A stretch of 64,000 bases of DNA from Tanypteryx hageni (lineage: Eukaryota; Arthropoda; Insecta; Odonata; Petaluridae): the NCBI GenBank assembly GCA_028673005.1, contig CM054113.1, positions 37,700,117 to 37,764,116 on the forward strand. The letters are read 5' to 3'. This document shows positions 47,430 through 58,176 of the stretch, in pieces; position 1 is the stretch's first letter, and every line of letters begins with the position of its first letter. A program made the translations under genes and the position numbers. Under the pieces are notes generated by a model. The model was not told the origin of the DNA. It did not search any database and saw only the letters and a program-made list of their open reading frames with translations.

Positions 47430-48062
47430 TTTTCTAGAAACATTCCAGCATTAACCGAACACTTAATCCGACGATATCTCGAAAGATATTATCGGGCGAT
47501 GGTGATTCGATTCGATTTTTTCCTGAACACGAGGATAAGTTCCCGGATGCTTTGGAGACACGCCTTGTCCTTCTCTCCGCCTGCGTTGGCAACAGGTACT
47601 CCACTCCCCCATTCTCCCCATTCCTCCCTCCTAGGCCAATCCGTTGAAAGAAGCGCGCTTCTCGGCGTAAGAGAGAGAGATGGGGAGAAAAATAAGACGT
47701 GCGGTTACGTATATGCCCTCCCACTGGATGGACGCGTAATACACCCATAGTATAAAATGCACCTCATAACCAGACGAGTGAAACGCTTTAAGAGGGAGAC
47801 GACCGTTTCCCCTTCCGTGTCTCCTCCCCTCGCTTCTGCGGTGCAATCCCTGCATTCATTGTAACAGCGCCCTCTAAATTGGGTCGTTGCGCCGTCTGAC
47901 GTAACAAGAACCGGTTCCCTTTTAACTCCCGAGCGCCTCCCATGCGACCGCGTGAGCTGGGGACGGGAATTGCTGCGGATATTTTTTTTTATTTTCGAGC
48001 TCGAACGTCCACACAGCGTGGGCAGTGTCCTGCATTATCGCGGTGAAAGGTGGGAAGGAGAG
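47430..48062 (+). promoter_or_regulatory. CpG-rich block, candidate promoter and non-coding first exon
   Basis: CpG content rises at about 47430 and again at 47770-48030, with a GAGAGAGAG run at about 47670. The block ends at GGAGAG|GTGAGT, a strong plus-strand 5' splice site beginning at 48063. The frames across it (113 and 104 residues on opposite strands) have no recognisable domains. With the blocks at 17.7 and 38.0 kb this makes three CpG-rich segments, each ending in a plus-strand donor. Its role as an alternative first exon is an inference. Confidence 0.4.
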
Positions 48063-49676
48063 GTGAGTCCTTCAACCCCATAATTTTTATTTTATTTTGC
48101 GCTGAATGAAACTTCCTTGTGGGATAATCCATCCTCCGCGACGTTTCCATATCTCCTTATCTGCTACGTTGAATAGCTTGCTGTCGGGGGTAACAACCCC
48201 AATGCTTGTAATAGTAAGTTGAACGGGAAAGTAACTCTATTGGCCTTTTTTAATGGTACTACGGTGTATTTAAGTTTTCCGCCCCTCGGCAAATCCTCAA
48301 CTTTTAATCTTCACATTCACATTTCTTTCTATCTATTCAGAATATATGTTTATTTATTAACCCAATGGATTTTTAGCCCTTGTCCTTCCATCGATAATTG
48401 TTTTAATCCGTCCTAACCATTTATTCTCTAATTTGAGTTGCGTTTTACAAACCGTGTATTATTTCCAAAATGTGTTCAACGCAGGGTTTATTTTCCATTT
48501 GCGAGAATTTTATGCCTCAAAATCGGCTCCGTTCATCGTCACTTGAGTTTCAATCCAAAATTTCCAGTCAATCATCACCGGTCACTGATCCTTCCCCTAA
48601 GACCTTCTTCGGTATTCTTTTTGCCTCTATAAATCCGTAACATCCATTCCTTCTTTCTTCTCAAAATCTCATTTGCTTCGTCCATAATTCTCCGTTTCCT
48701 CATTCATTTCATTATCTCTATTTCACGATGCACCAACTTTTTTCTAATGCTAATGAAAATACCTCGCGGTCGCTCCTCTTATGTACTTTCTAACTCGTCG
48801 AGTGTGGCTCTCTCCTTCGCTCAAAGCTTTAATCATTTGAGCACCTCTTTATTCCCGATATGTCGTAATCCATTCTGCGAAAATCTCCACTATAAAGTAG
48901 TGCACGCCGTCTTTCTCTCGGTAAGCGCATGCCGCCTAACATTTAGAATCGCCGCATGGTTAGAGAAATAGTGCAGACGGGAAGTAGAACAATACGTATA
49001 ACTTTCTAGCGAGGAGGGAAAAGAGAAAGATTTATTTCATGCATTGCAGTGCTATAAATATTTTTGTTGATTTTTTAATTCACCGTAGGAAGTAAATTGC
49101 GCTTTAAAGATTATTTACGTACTTTATCTGATAAATTAACGCAGAAAAAGCCACAGTTTGTCAATCAATACATGGTGCCACAAAAATTTATCCGCTTTTA
49201 CTTTTTCAACTCTTACATTTCTTCTACAGAACCATATAATTTATTACGAACAGAAAGTTAATCACGTAGTTTTGTTCGGCAACGAAACTTTTCAAAATGT
49301 CTACCTCCCATTTCTGAAAGCAAATGCGCATGCAAAATTTTTCAATTACACCACAGACCGATTCCCGTGAGATTACGGAAAGAACTATCGATAAATGAAT
49401 GAAATCTGGGACGTTCACTTGCTTCATTGGCGTGTGAGAACCGTTGCTGATGCTCGAAGTTTCAACATGACGGAGAAATTGCATATAACAGCTCGCTTGC
49501 CCATGCAGTGGCCCAATAACCACTTTCCTGAAATATTAATTTCCGAGGGCGTAATGTCTTAGCCTCCAAGTTCGCCTGACCTTTCTTATTTCCTGGGGGA
49601 AATATTTTTAAAGAGTAGGAAGAGAACATTGCCGATGTTGAAGATTCTGCAACAATAATAACACGTATTTCTGTAG
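48063..49676. other. non-coding sequence
   Basis: After the donor at 48063 nothing is recognised. Confidence 0.35.
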
Positions 49677-50290
49677 AATATATATATATATGCGGACCCT
49701 ATACGACTTGATCCAACTTGTTGGACCATTCATACCCGAAAGAGTTACCTGAATGGCTTATTTTAATTTAGCTGTAAATCTCGCTTTCAATGCCTTTCGC
49801 GATAGCTGCGGAACGTATGATACAAAAACAAACAAAAAATAATCGTAGAAACGACCGCGCAGAGCGTTTTCTCTGACCGGGCTATCGTCGCGGATGTTTC
49901 GATATCCGCAGATGGAAAGATCTATTGTTTTAAGAATGTATTTCCGTCCCGCGCTAGTGTTAGTCACAACGAGCGAGTATTGGAGAGCTAGAGGAGTGGG
50001 GAGGGGATGGACAGAAAGGAGACTGGAGAGAGGGAATGGGAAGAGAGGAGAGGATGGAGAGAAGGCGAGATCGAGGACGGGCGGATTCTGTTTGGTTAAC
50101 ATTCGGAAGGACACGGGAAGTATCACACGAGGGGAAAGGAAATGCTCGAGGGCTTTATAAGAGAGGAAAATTTTGAAGTCGCCAAAAAAAAACAAGCAGC
50201 TCTGAAATAATGTCTCTAAAATCGTCACAAGAGGAGACTCCGTTGTCACCAAGATCAAATACCTGCAACTAAAGTTGCTAACCACATTTT
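49677..50290. other. purine-rich and CpG-rich patch
   Basis: A short (TA)n run at 49679-49690 precedes a G/A-rich stretch (49980-50130), CT-rich on the minus strand. It gives long frames on both strands with no recognised motif. It may be regulatory. Confidence 0.3.
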
Positions 50291-53200
50291 CTTACGATCA
50301 AATATTAACTTTTCAAATGAAGTTTATTGGTACTAATTTTATTTTTCTGCAAATAGTTAGGAAAAATCGATGCACTTTTATTCATCGCATTCTAAGGAAT
50401 AATCTTGACACTTCTGACTTACACAAAAAAATTCTATGAACCGTTCCTAATGAAGTGTCGCTGAAACGTGGAATTTCCTGGTAGGTCATGAAGGCAAAAT
50501 GCTTGGGGATAAAATTGTTTCAATGTATGTGGGCTTTCAATTGAGCTGAAATCGAAGCTTTTATATAGATATGTATATAGCGCACATTTAGTTAAAAATT
50601 AGCATATACTATACGGCTATTTAGGTCTTTACTCTATACGAAAGCACAATTTAAAGACAACATATTCCTTCAGTTTCAAAGACATAAATTACGTGTTCCT
50701 ACAGTAAGATGGCACAACACTTTTGGTGGCAAAACTATTATGTCTCAACCATTCATTCATCCATATTAAGTCACATTAACTCAATAAGTATTTACAGTCA
50801 TGATTTGTGCCTTAATTTTTGTCATTACTCTTACGGCTTTTGTCGCTAGATAAATCGGCGTAGGCTTTAAGTCTAAATTCAGTAAAACGACTCACCATTA
50901 GAACTCGCACATTTGGAGATAATGAAACGATTTCAGGGTGATAACTTATTTTATAGATACAAATGCAGTTTTGTTGTATCAAGTATTTTGAATCGTAAAA
51001 TAATAAATAACGCGCACTCTTATTGGTTTGTTTGTTTAATGTTGCTAAGCAGGAGATGCTGATTTTATCTCAAGACAATATTCAAAATAACACGCAGTGA
51101 CAAGAGATCTATGGAGTCGCGACCTTAGAACGGAGGCTAACAGCTCTTGGGAAGGAGGTTTAGAGGTGATAGTTTTGGTGAAAGGTAAACTCAAGCGGAG
51201 ATAAAGCGTAGGAGTTTTGAGTGTTAAGGTAGTTTGGAGTGGTCGTTCTCGCAGGATAAACAGAAGTGTGTTTCCATTTCACGCTTGGCTTAAACGTCGT
51301 TTCGCGAATCCCGCCATTCTCTAGTCCGCACGTCGCTTTTTCAAGTCACGAGTCCTCCCTTTATCGCTCTTCCTTCTTTCGCAAACACTCCGAGAGCTGA
51401 AAAGTGAAGTTGTGCCATTTTCACTCGATCTTTTTCCTCGATGCAACAGCCAAACCGTCGTCGAACGGAAAACGAATATTCGAAACGTTGTCGATTTTCT
51501 ACCAAGTTAAAAAAGCATTCTACGTTAAAATCGACGGTGCCTAAATGCTTTTGCAGAATACAAATACGAGGGAAACATCATGATCGTGTTTTTTCGGAAG
51601 AATGAGCTGTAATATCCTTATGACGATGAAATGAAAATCATCGTGTAATCAAAATTGCGATTGCAAAGAAAATCTTTTGGTTGAAACTAGGTATGAAAGT
51701 TAAACGGATCAGAGGCTTCAATATAAATTATCATATTCCCTTTGGAATCATTTGGCTATTTGTTTATGTTTAAATCTTGAATACATATAATCAGATCATT
51801 TATGAGAGACGAATATAATTTTTAAGTCTTAAATGGATATTAAGGAAAATTTCGTTATAACGATATATGTATGTAGTTATTTCTTAACATTGCCGGTACA
51901 GTACCCTGTATAACTTACACAAAAATATTTCAGTGTAGCATTCCTCAAAGTTATGCAGTTTGCATAATAAAATATAATTTCAAATGTTTGCAAGATTTTC
52001 TCGTAATAGCGTAGCATTAAACGTTGGATAATTAACGACTTAGGTCCACTTACATACGTTGAGCAATAACAAAGGCAAGACAAGATTTTTAATTCCATTT
52101 CGGTTTCTTCTTCTTTCTTCTAAATACTTTGTTTCATTTTTCCTTTCTGTATAAAATAGAAAAATACTTGGCCTTCAGACTTATGTTTAAACGAACTTTC
52201 AGTGGCTATCAATGAGTTTATTCTTCAGATCGCTTGTAGCTTGTTGAGACGGCACTACATCAACATTATACTTCGCTCAATGCTGTGTTTACTTATTAGC
52301 ATCAGTTTACACAATTTAATGGCACGGTCCGCCTTCGAAATAATTTTGACGGTGTTAGTTAAATAAATAAAAACTTTTACCATCTTAACATTATCTCAAA
52401 CAACAAGCCACACAGCTGTTCGTCGTAGCTCCTATATTTTATTGATAACCACGTTATCGTGGATAAATTCACGGCGTCCTTATCCTATAATGTACGCAAT
52501 CTGGTTAGCAAAAGTTTTCTTGCGAAATAAAACGTCAGATTTATGTATATCACAGCGTGTTTTCTTTCTCGCGAAGATTAATAGTTTTCAAACAGTGAAA
52601 TCGGCCTTGAACCTTAACCCACAAAATAGTTTCAATGCCATCCGCGTTCTCAGCAAACCTTTAGAGAAACTCAAACCAAAAATAAAATGGGTCCTGTCGT
52701 ATATTTTTAATAGTCCCTCGGTTTGATCGCCGATATTTATTAGCTTTATCTTTCGGATAAAATCAATGTCGCATCCATTACTGCTATGTTCGAGACAACA
52801 TTCGTTCGTTTTTACTACAGCAGAGAAAATTTTGGACAGCGTTTTGTTCTTCTTTCAAATATTTTAATAGCTATTTAATCCTAATCGAAACAACTTTTTG
52901 AGGCAATATACAGTAAAACATAAAAAATTCGAGATAGAAAGGACCAAATATTTTGACATTTTGATATGTACGTGTTCCTTGATCATTCCAAAATTATGAC
53001 TTTTTGTTAACAAAAAGTTAGTCAAATTTCTCTAACAGCTTATTTTTTGTAAAAGTAATTTGTGTCTTTAATTTTGATTAGTTTCGATCAACCATATTCG
53101 AGTGAAACTTAATTTATTAGATTTGCTGATAACTAATTAATTTAAAATTAAATTTAAATTGTAGTTACGCTATAGGGGCTCAGAAGACTTTCTTTAAATG

Positions 53201-54025
53201 CATGCAAACATGTCTCCCACCAAAGGAAACTGAAAGTTACTTCCTGTTTGGAATTTAGCATGATTGGTTCCAGAAGAGGAGGGAAATTAGGCCTTGTACT
53301 CTTATGCTTTTTATACTTCAAGTATACGTACATTTTTGGCATCATATATTTTGGGTATTGTTTTTAATTTTTTAACATAGCTCTCTTAAACGTATGGAGT
53401 AAATCATGCGCGTGATTTCGAGGAAAGGAAAGTTTCCACGCAACGAACCCAGGCGATTTTTTCGATACCAAAGTGTTCTGCGAAGTTCAAGAATGCCGAC
53501 GCAATATTATGGGAAGAGAACGAAAGAAGGAAGCGACTTGGGCGGACCCGGGATGGTTTGCTCTTGTTTTTGTCCTTAGTCAATCCTTTTGTAACGCCCC
53601 TGAGTCCATGTATATGTTGGTTGGTTGGTTTACGTTCGAATAGGAGAGGAAGTGAAAACATTTACGGGTTGACTTTTTTGGAGAAGACATGACAGTTTAT
53701 TTTTATTTAAAGGGCTTGCGGCATTTCAATTACTTCTGGATCATGATTACATGCCGAAATGAAAGTTGCTGCTCTTGCGATCCAAAACATTTTCCAGTGA
53801 CAAACTACCTGTCTTCGTTGTCGCAGAAAAGCTACTTAATAAACAAAGCGCCTATCGCAACCGTTTCATTGGAAAACTATGTTTATCCAAAAGCCATGCA
53901 AGTGTTGAGGAAATCAGATGTTCATTTCCGCTATAGCTTGTAGCCGAAGCGCGCATCTTGCTTCCTCGACCTGTCCATGGCTATTGGAGGAGGATATTTT
54001 TTCAGTTTAATTTCAGCCATACTGT
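50291..54025. other. non-coding sequence
   Basis: A modestly CpG-rich patch lies at 51.20-51.50 kb. No gene, RNA or repeat is recognised. Confidence 0.4.
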
Positions 54026-54244
54026 TGGCTCGATAATTGTTTCATGAATTCCCATCGGTGAGACAACTCCTTCAGCCATAAAAATCTATTAAAAACCCGA
54101 TGCATTTCGCCCACTAAGTGGCGAACTTGTATCGACAGTGACTGAAAGTTCGCCCCTGAAGATGCCCACTTAGTGGGCGAAATGCATCGGGTTTTAATAT
54201 TTTTTATGGCTGAAGGAGTTGTCTCACCGATGATAATCGAGCCA
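54026..54244. repeat. palindrome of Penelope-type ends
   Basis: The left arm (54026-54121) and right arm (54163-54244) are inverted copies. They share GCCCACTTAGTGGGC-type hairpin sequence, GAAATGCATCGGG, then GGCTGAAGGAGTTGTCTCACC and ATCGAGCCA. A smaller inverted pair, GGCGAACTT/AAGTTCGCC (54120-54128 and 54146-54154), sits in the centre. The hairpin plus GAAATGCATCGGG is also at the tail of the 36.6 kb Penelope-like element, so this looks like two tail ends joined head to head. It encodes nothing. Confidence 0.75.
54155..54190 (+). repeat. hammerhead-like motif in the palindrome
   Basis: CTGAAGA (54156-54162), one base, stem GCCCAC/GTGGGC (54164-54169 and 54173-54178, loop TTA) and GAAA (54179-54182) occur in hammerhead order. 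Hammerhead ribozymes have been reported in Penelope-like elements. The extra T before the stem departs from the canonical core, so catalysis is unproven. Confidence 0.45.
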
Positions 54245-55228
54245 TAAGTTAACCAAGCCACCAACCTTGGTTTCATGAATTGACAATCGTTTCATTACTA
54301 AAGTAGTTACCTAGATCAAGCATTGGATTAATATAAGAGGGGAGTGCGGTGATTTTCTCTTGGTCTAAAAGATTGTTTTTCTAATATTTTTAAAGATGAG
54401 AAAATCGATTGGATTAGACAGTCCTGTACTAAGGAGAAAAGTATATAGCGACGGAACATTTACCGATGATGGCGAAACAGTCGATAAACGCGGATACAAA
54501 CAAAGTCCGAGAATCGGTAAAATTTTTGTCGAAGTTCAACGTACGGCAGCGAAGAGGAGATTTTTCATTAGTAGGGAGAATGTCGTTGAATGCACGCCCG
54601 TGAAGAGGTCTGTTGATTGCGTAACCTTAGAGACCGTCGTTTTTTGCAGCATGTAAAGCTTTCTCTTAAGACTATACTAGACATCTGTTGGTCCGTCCTT
54701 AGTGATGGGCGTGAAATTCTTCGAAATAAATGCCTATTAAAACAGTCCTGTAAATATCTATTGAGACAAATGAAAGTCTAAATATAGGAAGGTAACCACT
54801 TGGTAAAAAACATGAAAATTTCCAAAAATAATAATCAAGATTGTAAATTTTAAAGAAATAACACTCACGATGCTAAATTTTAATGTTTGCGCATTTAATC
54901 ATTTTCAATACTTCTTCACAATCAAAGCTAAAAGTTGTTGACTAAAATAAATGAGTTTAAGGTTTGAAATCTACAATGGAACTGTAGAGGAAAGCAAGAG
55001 AAATATTTAATGCTAAGGGAAATATTTAAAGTCAGTGCTTAATATAGTCCACCATGTAATATTCTTCGCTTTTGTCACAGATTCCAAGATTTTTAATGTT
55101 TTAAACAAATATTTCAAATTTTTATACTTTTTACTTAAGTTAACTCACCAATATCTAAGTTTGGTAGAAATTGGACCAACAGTTCTCGATTTATTAGCGG
55201 CAACACTCTCTCACACTCCATTTTTTGA
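54245..55228. other. non-coding sequence
   Basis: An 86-residue open frame at 54396-54656 has no recognisable motif. Nothing else is seen. Confidence 0.35.
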
Positions 55229-55277
55229 GATTTGAGAAGGAGAAAAAATCCTGTACTTGACCGGGAATCGAATCCTT
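55229..55277 (-). repeat. SINE tail fragment
   Basis: On the minus strand this reads GGATTCGATTCCCGGTCAAG followed by TACAGGATTTTTTCTCC. It matches the tail and B-box region of the SINEs at 9.9 and 21.3 kb. The A-box half is missing. Confidence 0.6.
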
Positions 55278-56914
55278 TTATACATAGAATTGAGGTTAAA
55301 TTTATTTTGACCTTCAACATCTTAAGTAAAAGGTAGTTTAACTTGGTGATATTTCCGTTTTTTTTTCCTATTTTATAAATCAGGTTATATTTATTGCTTG
55401 AACGAGTATAGAGTTAAACCGGAGTACACCGCGACTATACTCAAAATAGCTTCAAGAATAAAAATGTATCAATCGAAATAAGTTAGTTATTGGACATCTA
55501 TACGCTAATCAATTTTTACATGTCTAGCTTACCTTTTGTTAGCATGTTTATATTCCCATCGCTCTCTTATAGCGATCGTTGACCTAAAGAGATCAAGGTA
55601 CAATTATAAATACCCTTGTCCCGAATCGGCGATTTTCTACGATTTTTATCTAAAAGCAGAAATAATAAGCGTGATGTTATCTGGGAATCCTTCGCCCTTG
55701 GCCTCGTATTTTCTTTTTATTATATGGGGCAGTGACATTTTATTATGTCCTGCAGTTTATCATCCGCAGTTAATAAAATAACAATGAGTACGCTATAAAT
55801 ATGAAGTTCGGTATGCTAAATATCGTTTTCGTGCAGTTTTGCTGAAAAAACTAAAATATTCAGAAAATTGCTATGTCGTTAAATGTAATTACGTGTCGAG
55901 GGTAATTTGGGTACGTTGGCGTGACAGAAGACGGAGGCTATGTAGGGAAAAAATGGAAAGAGGAAGAAAAGAGGCATATGAGATAGGGATAAGATAAGCA
56001 GGTAGATCAATCATACATGAAAGAAACTGGAGGAAAAGTAGGTTTGAATGAGAGAGAGGACGAAGGAATCGATGGCGACTGATGCTGTTATAAATGAAGA
56101 CTAAATACAGAAGAAATAAATGTGAGAGCGAGATGGAAGCAGGATTAAATGATAATTGTCGTGTAAGTATGTTAAAATAAAGAGAAGGGAATAGGAAAAA
56201 GTGAAAGGAAGTGCTAATGAGGGTTCGAAGAGATGTGTTTACCTGTCGTCATTACCATTTTCAGGCTCGGAAAGTGGTCCATTGTTGCCACAAATTTTTA
56301 CGTTGAATTTTCTCTCCTTCATATGTGCACTTTTCTGTTATAATTGAGCTATTGGTATCCTGTGGGAAAATCTCTTTTTTCCGCCGACGAAAATCGCTTT
56401 AACTGAGTAATGCCGAATCAAAGAACGTTAAATATTATTTTTATTCCCAGACGAACCCGCACATAATAGTATAAATATGCAGGTAAATGTAATAAAAGAA
56501 AAGTTAAAAATATATAAAAAATCGAATACGCCGCCAGAGCAAGTAGTCGTGGCTGTACAAGTGTAATTGTGGATATGAACCAAGGAGAAATTAATCGACT
56601 TTTAATTACTACCCGAGATAAGAGGGGAGGCGGCGGGAAAAAAACGAAAGGTTGCAGGTTTGACGGGGAAATTAGGACACGGATAGGCTTGCATGAAAGA
56701 TTTAAGGATATACCTTCATCCACAAGTTCGAAATTGGTAGACAGTACGCGATAGATACTGCATATATAATATCCGAACTGTGCTATTATTGAACATACAA
56801 TTATATATCCTATAAGATATCCTTCATTGTGGCCAATTTGTTGATTTAATGTTTGTTTATGTAAATCGGAACTCGTATCTTGCAAGCAGAAAGAAAACAA
56901 ATAGAAAATGCGTA
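55278..56914. other. non-coding sequence
   Basis: A purine-rich stretch lies at 55.92-56.22 kb. The 173-residue minus-strand frame ending near 56.94 kb begins in the ATC tail of the LINE and has no recognisable domain. Confidence 0.4.
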
Positions 56915-56945
56915 AAGTGATTATCATCATCATCATCATGCTTCT

Positions 56946-57020
56946 GTCTGAAGACAGGTTTTAACTGAATCGCTGCCTCCATTTCTCTCTCTCCCTAGAA
57001 GCCTCTTTTATACCTCTATA
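56946..57020 (-). repeat. 75-bp inverted partner of 58102-58176
   Basis: The LINE 3' tail on the minus strand (GTCTTCAGAC at its end) matches the end of the plus-strand segment (GTCTTCGGAC) with one mismatch seen. An 8-base filler, CACATCTC (57021-57028), separates it from the plus-strand segment. Confidence 0.8.
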
Positions 57021-57028
57021 CACATCTC

Positions 57029-57805
57029 TTGGTTTTAGAAGAGGAAGGGGGACTAGAGATGCTATAGGATGTATGAGGATGATGATAGAAAGAGCGCTAG
57101 ACGTCAATAAAGATATGTATTTTGGTTTTGTAGATTGGGAGAAAGCTTTTGACCGATTGAAATGGGATAAAATGCTGGGTATTTTAAACAAAATAGGAAT
57201 AGATTGGAAAGATAAAAGACTGCTTAAAAACCTTTACTTTGATCAAAAGATTAGACTCAGGGTTGAAGGAGAAGAAACAGAAAGTACTTCAATAGGGAGG
57301 GGAGTGAGGCAGGGTTGTCCTATTTCACCAGCGATATTTAATATTTATGCAGAAACAATAACAGAAGAAGCGTTGATGGAAGAGAAAGGATTTAAGATAG
57401 GAGGTATTACCACCATTAAATACGCAGATGATCAGGGCTTAATAGCAGAAGGCGAGAAAGAGCTTCAGAGGATGACAGACAGACTAGTTGAGGTTGGCCA
57501 ACAATATGGAATGAAGATCAATACAGAAAAAACGAAAGTCATGGTAGTTTCAAAGGAACATAAAGAATTAAATATAATGGTAAATGGCCAAAAATTGGAA
57601 CAAGTAAGTAGTTTCAAATATCTCGGCAGTATTTTAGCACAGGATGGAAGTAGTACACAGGACATCAGAAGTAGGATTGCAATGGCAAAAGCAGCATTTA
57701 ACGAGAAGAAGGAGCTTCTCACAAGCAAGAAAATAAATTTAGAAACAAGGAAGAAATTAGCAAAATGCTACATATGGAGCATAGCTCTTTATGGTGCAGA
57801 GACGT
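57029..57805 (+). repeat. left arm of 777-bp inverted repeat
   Basis: It pairs with 58175-58951 in reverse complement. Arms are equal in length (777 bp) and the encoded peptide differs by one residue, so near-identity is inferred from the translations and not from a full base-by-base alignment. The spacer is about 369 bp. Confidence 0.85.
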
Positions 57806-58176
57806 GGACGGTAAGGAGAAAGGAGGAAAAATATTTAGAAAGTTTTGAGATGTGGGTATGGAGAAGAATGATGAAAGTGAAATGGACAGAGAGGAAGAGA
57901 AACGAAGAAGTATTAGAAATGGTGGGAGAAGAAAGGATGCTAATAAAAACAATCAGGAAAAGAAAAGCAAATTGGATAGGGCACATATTGAGAAGACAGT
58001 GTTTACAAAGGACGATCTTAGAAGGAAAAATTAGTGGAAGAAGAGGAAGAGGGAGAAAAAGAAGAGGAATATTAGATAATATAAAGCATGGATATAATAC
58101 TTATAGAGGTATAAAAGAGGCTTCTAGGGAGAGAGAGAAATGGAGGCAGCGATTCAGTTAAAACCTGTCTTCGGAC
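57029..58176 (+). pseudogene. inverted duplicate of the LINE RT C-terminal half
   Basis: On the plus strand a 362-residue frame (57073-58161) runs from MRMMIERALDVNKDMYF through GVRQGCPISP, YADDQG and IALYGAETWTVRRK to EKWRQRFS and a stop. It supplies the C-terminal part missing from the minus-strand RT. Residues up to ALYGAET are the same in the two copies except for one Gly/Cys difference (MYFGF here, MYFCF on the minus strand). It has no start of its own and lacks the endonuclease and N-terminal RT motifs, so it is a rearranged fragment and not a gene. Confidence 0.88.

Noticed and set aside
49758..50285. 175-residue minus-strand frame and 88-residue plus-strand frame
   Set aside because: Composition-driven overlap in a purine-rich patch, with no motif.
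54013..54276. 87-residue minus-strand frame
   Set aside because: It lies over the Penelope-end palindrome and is explained by that repeat.
54396..54656. 86-residue plus-strand frame
   Set aside because: No recognised motif. Length is within chance for this base composition.
56418..56939. 173-residue minus-strand frame starting with poly-Met
   Set aside because: Its start lies in the ATC/ATG trinucleotide tail of the LINE and the rest has no recognisable domain.
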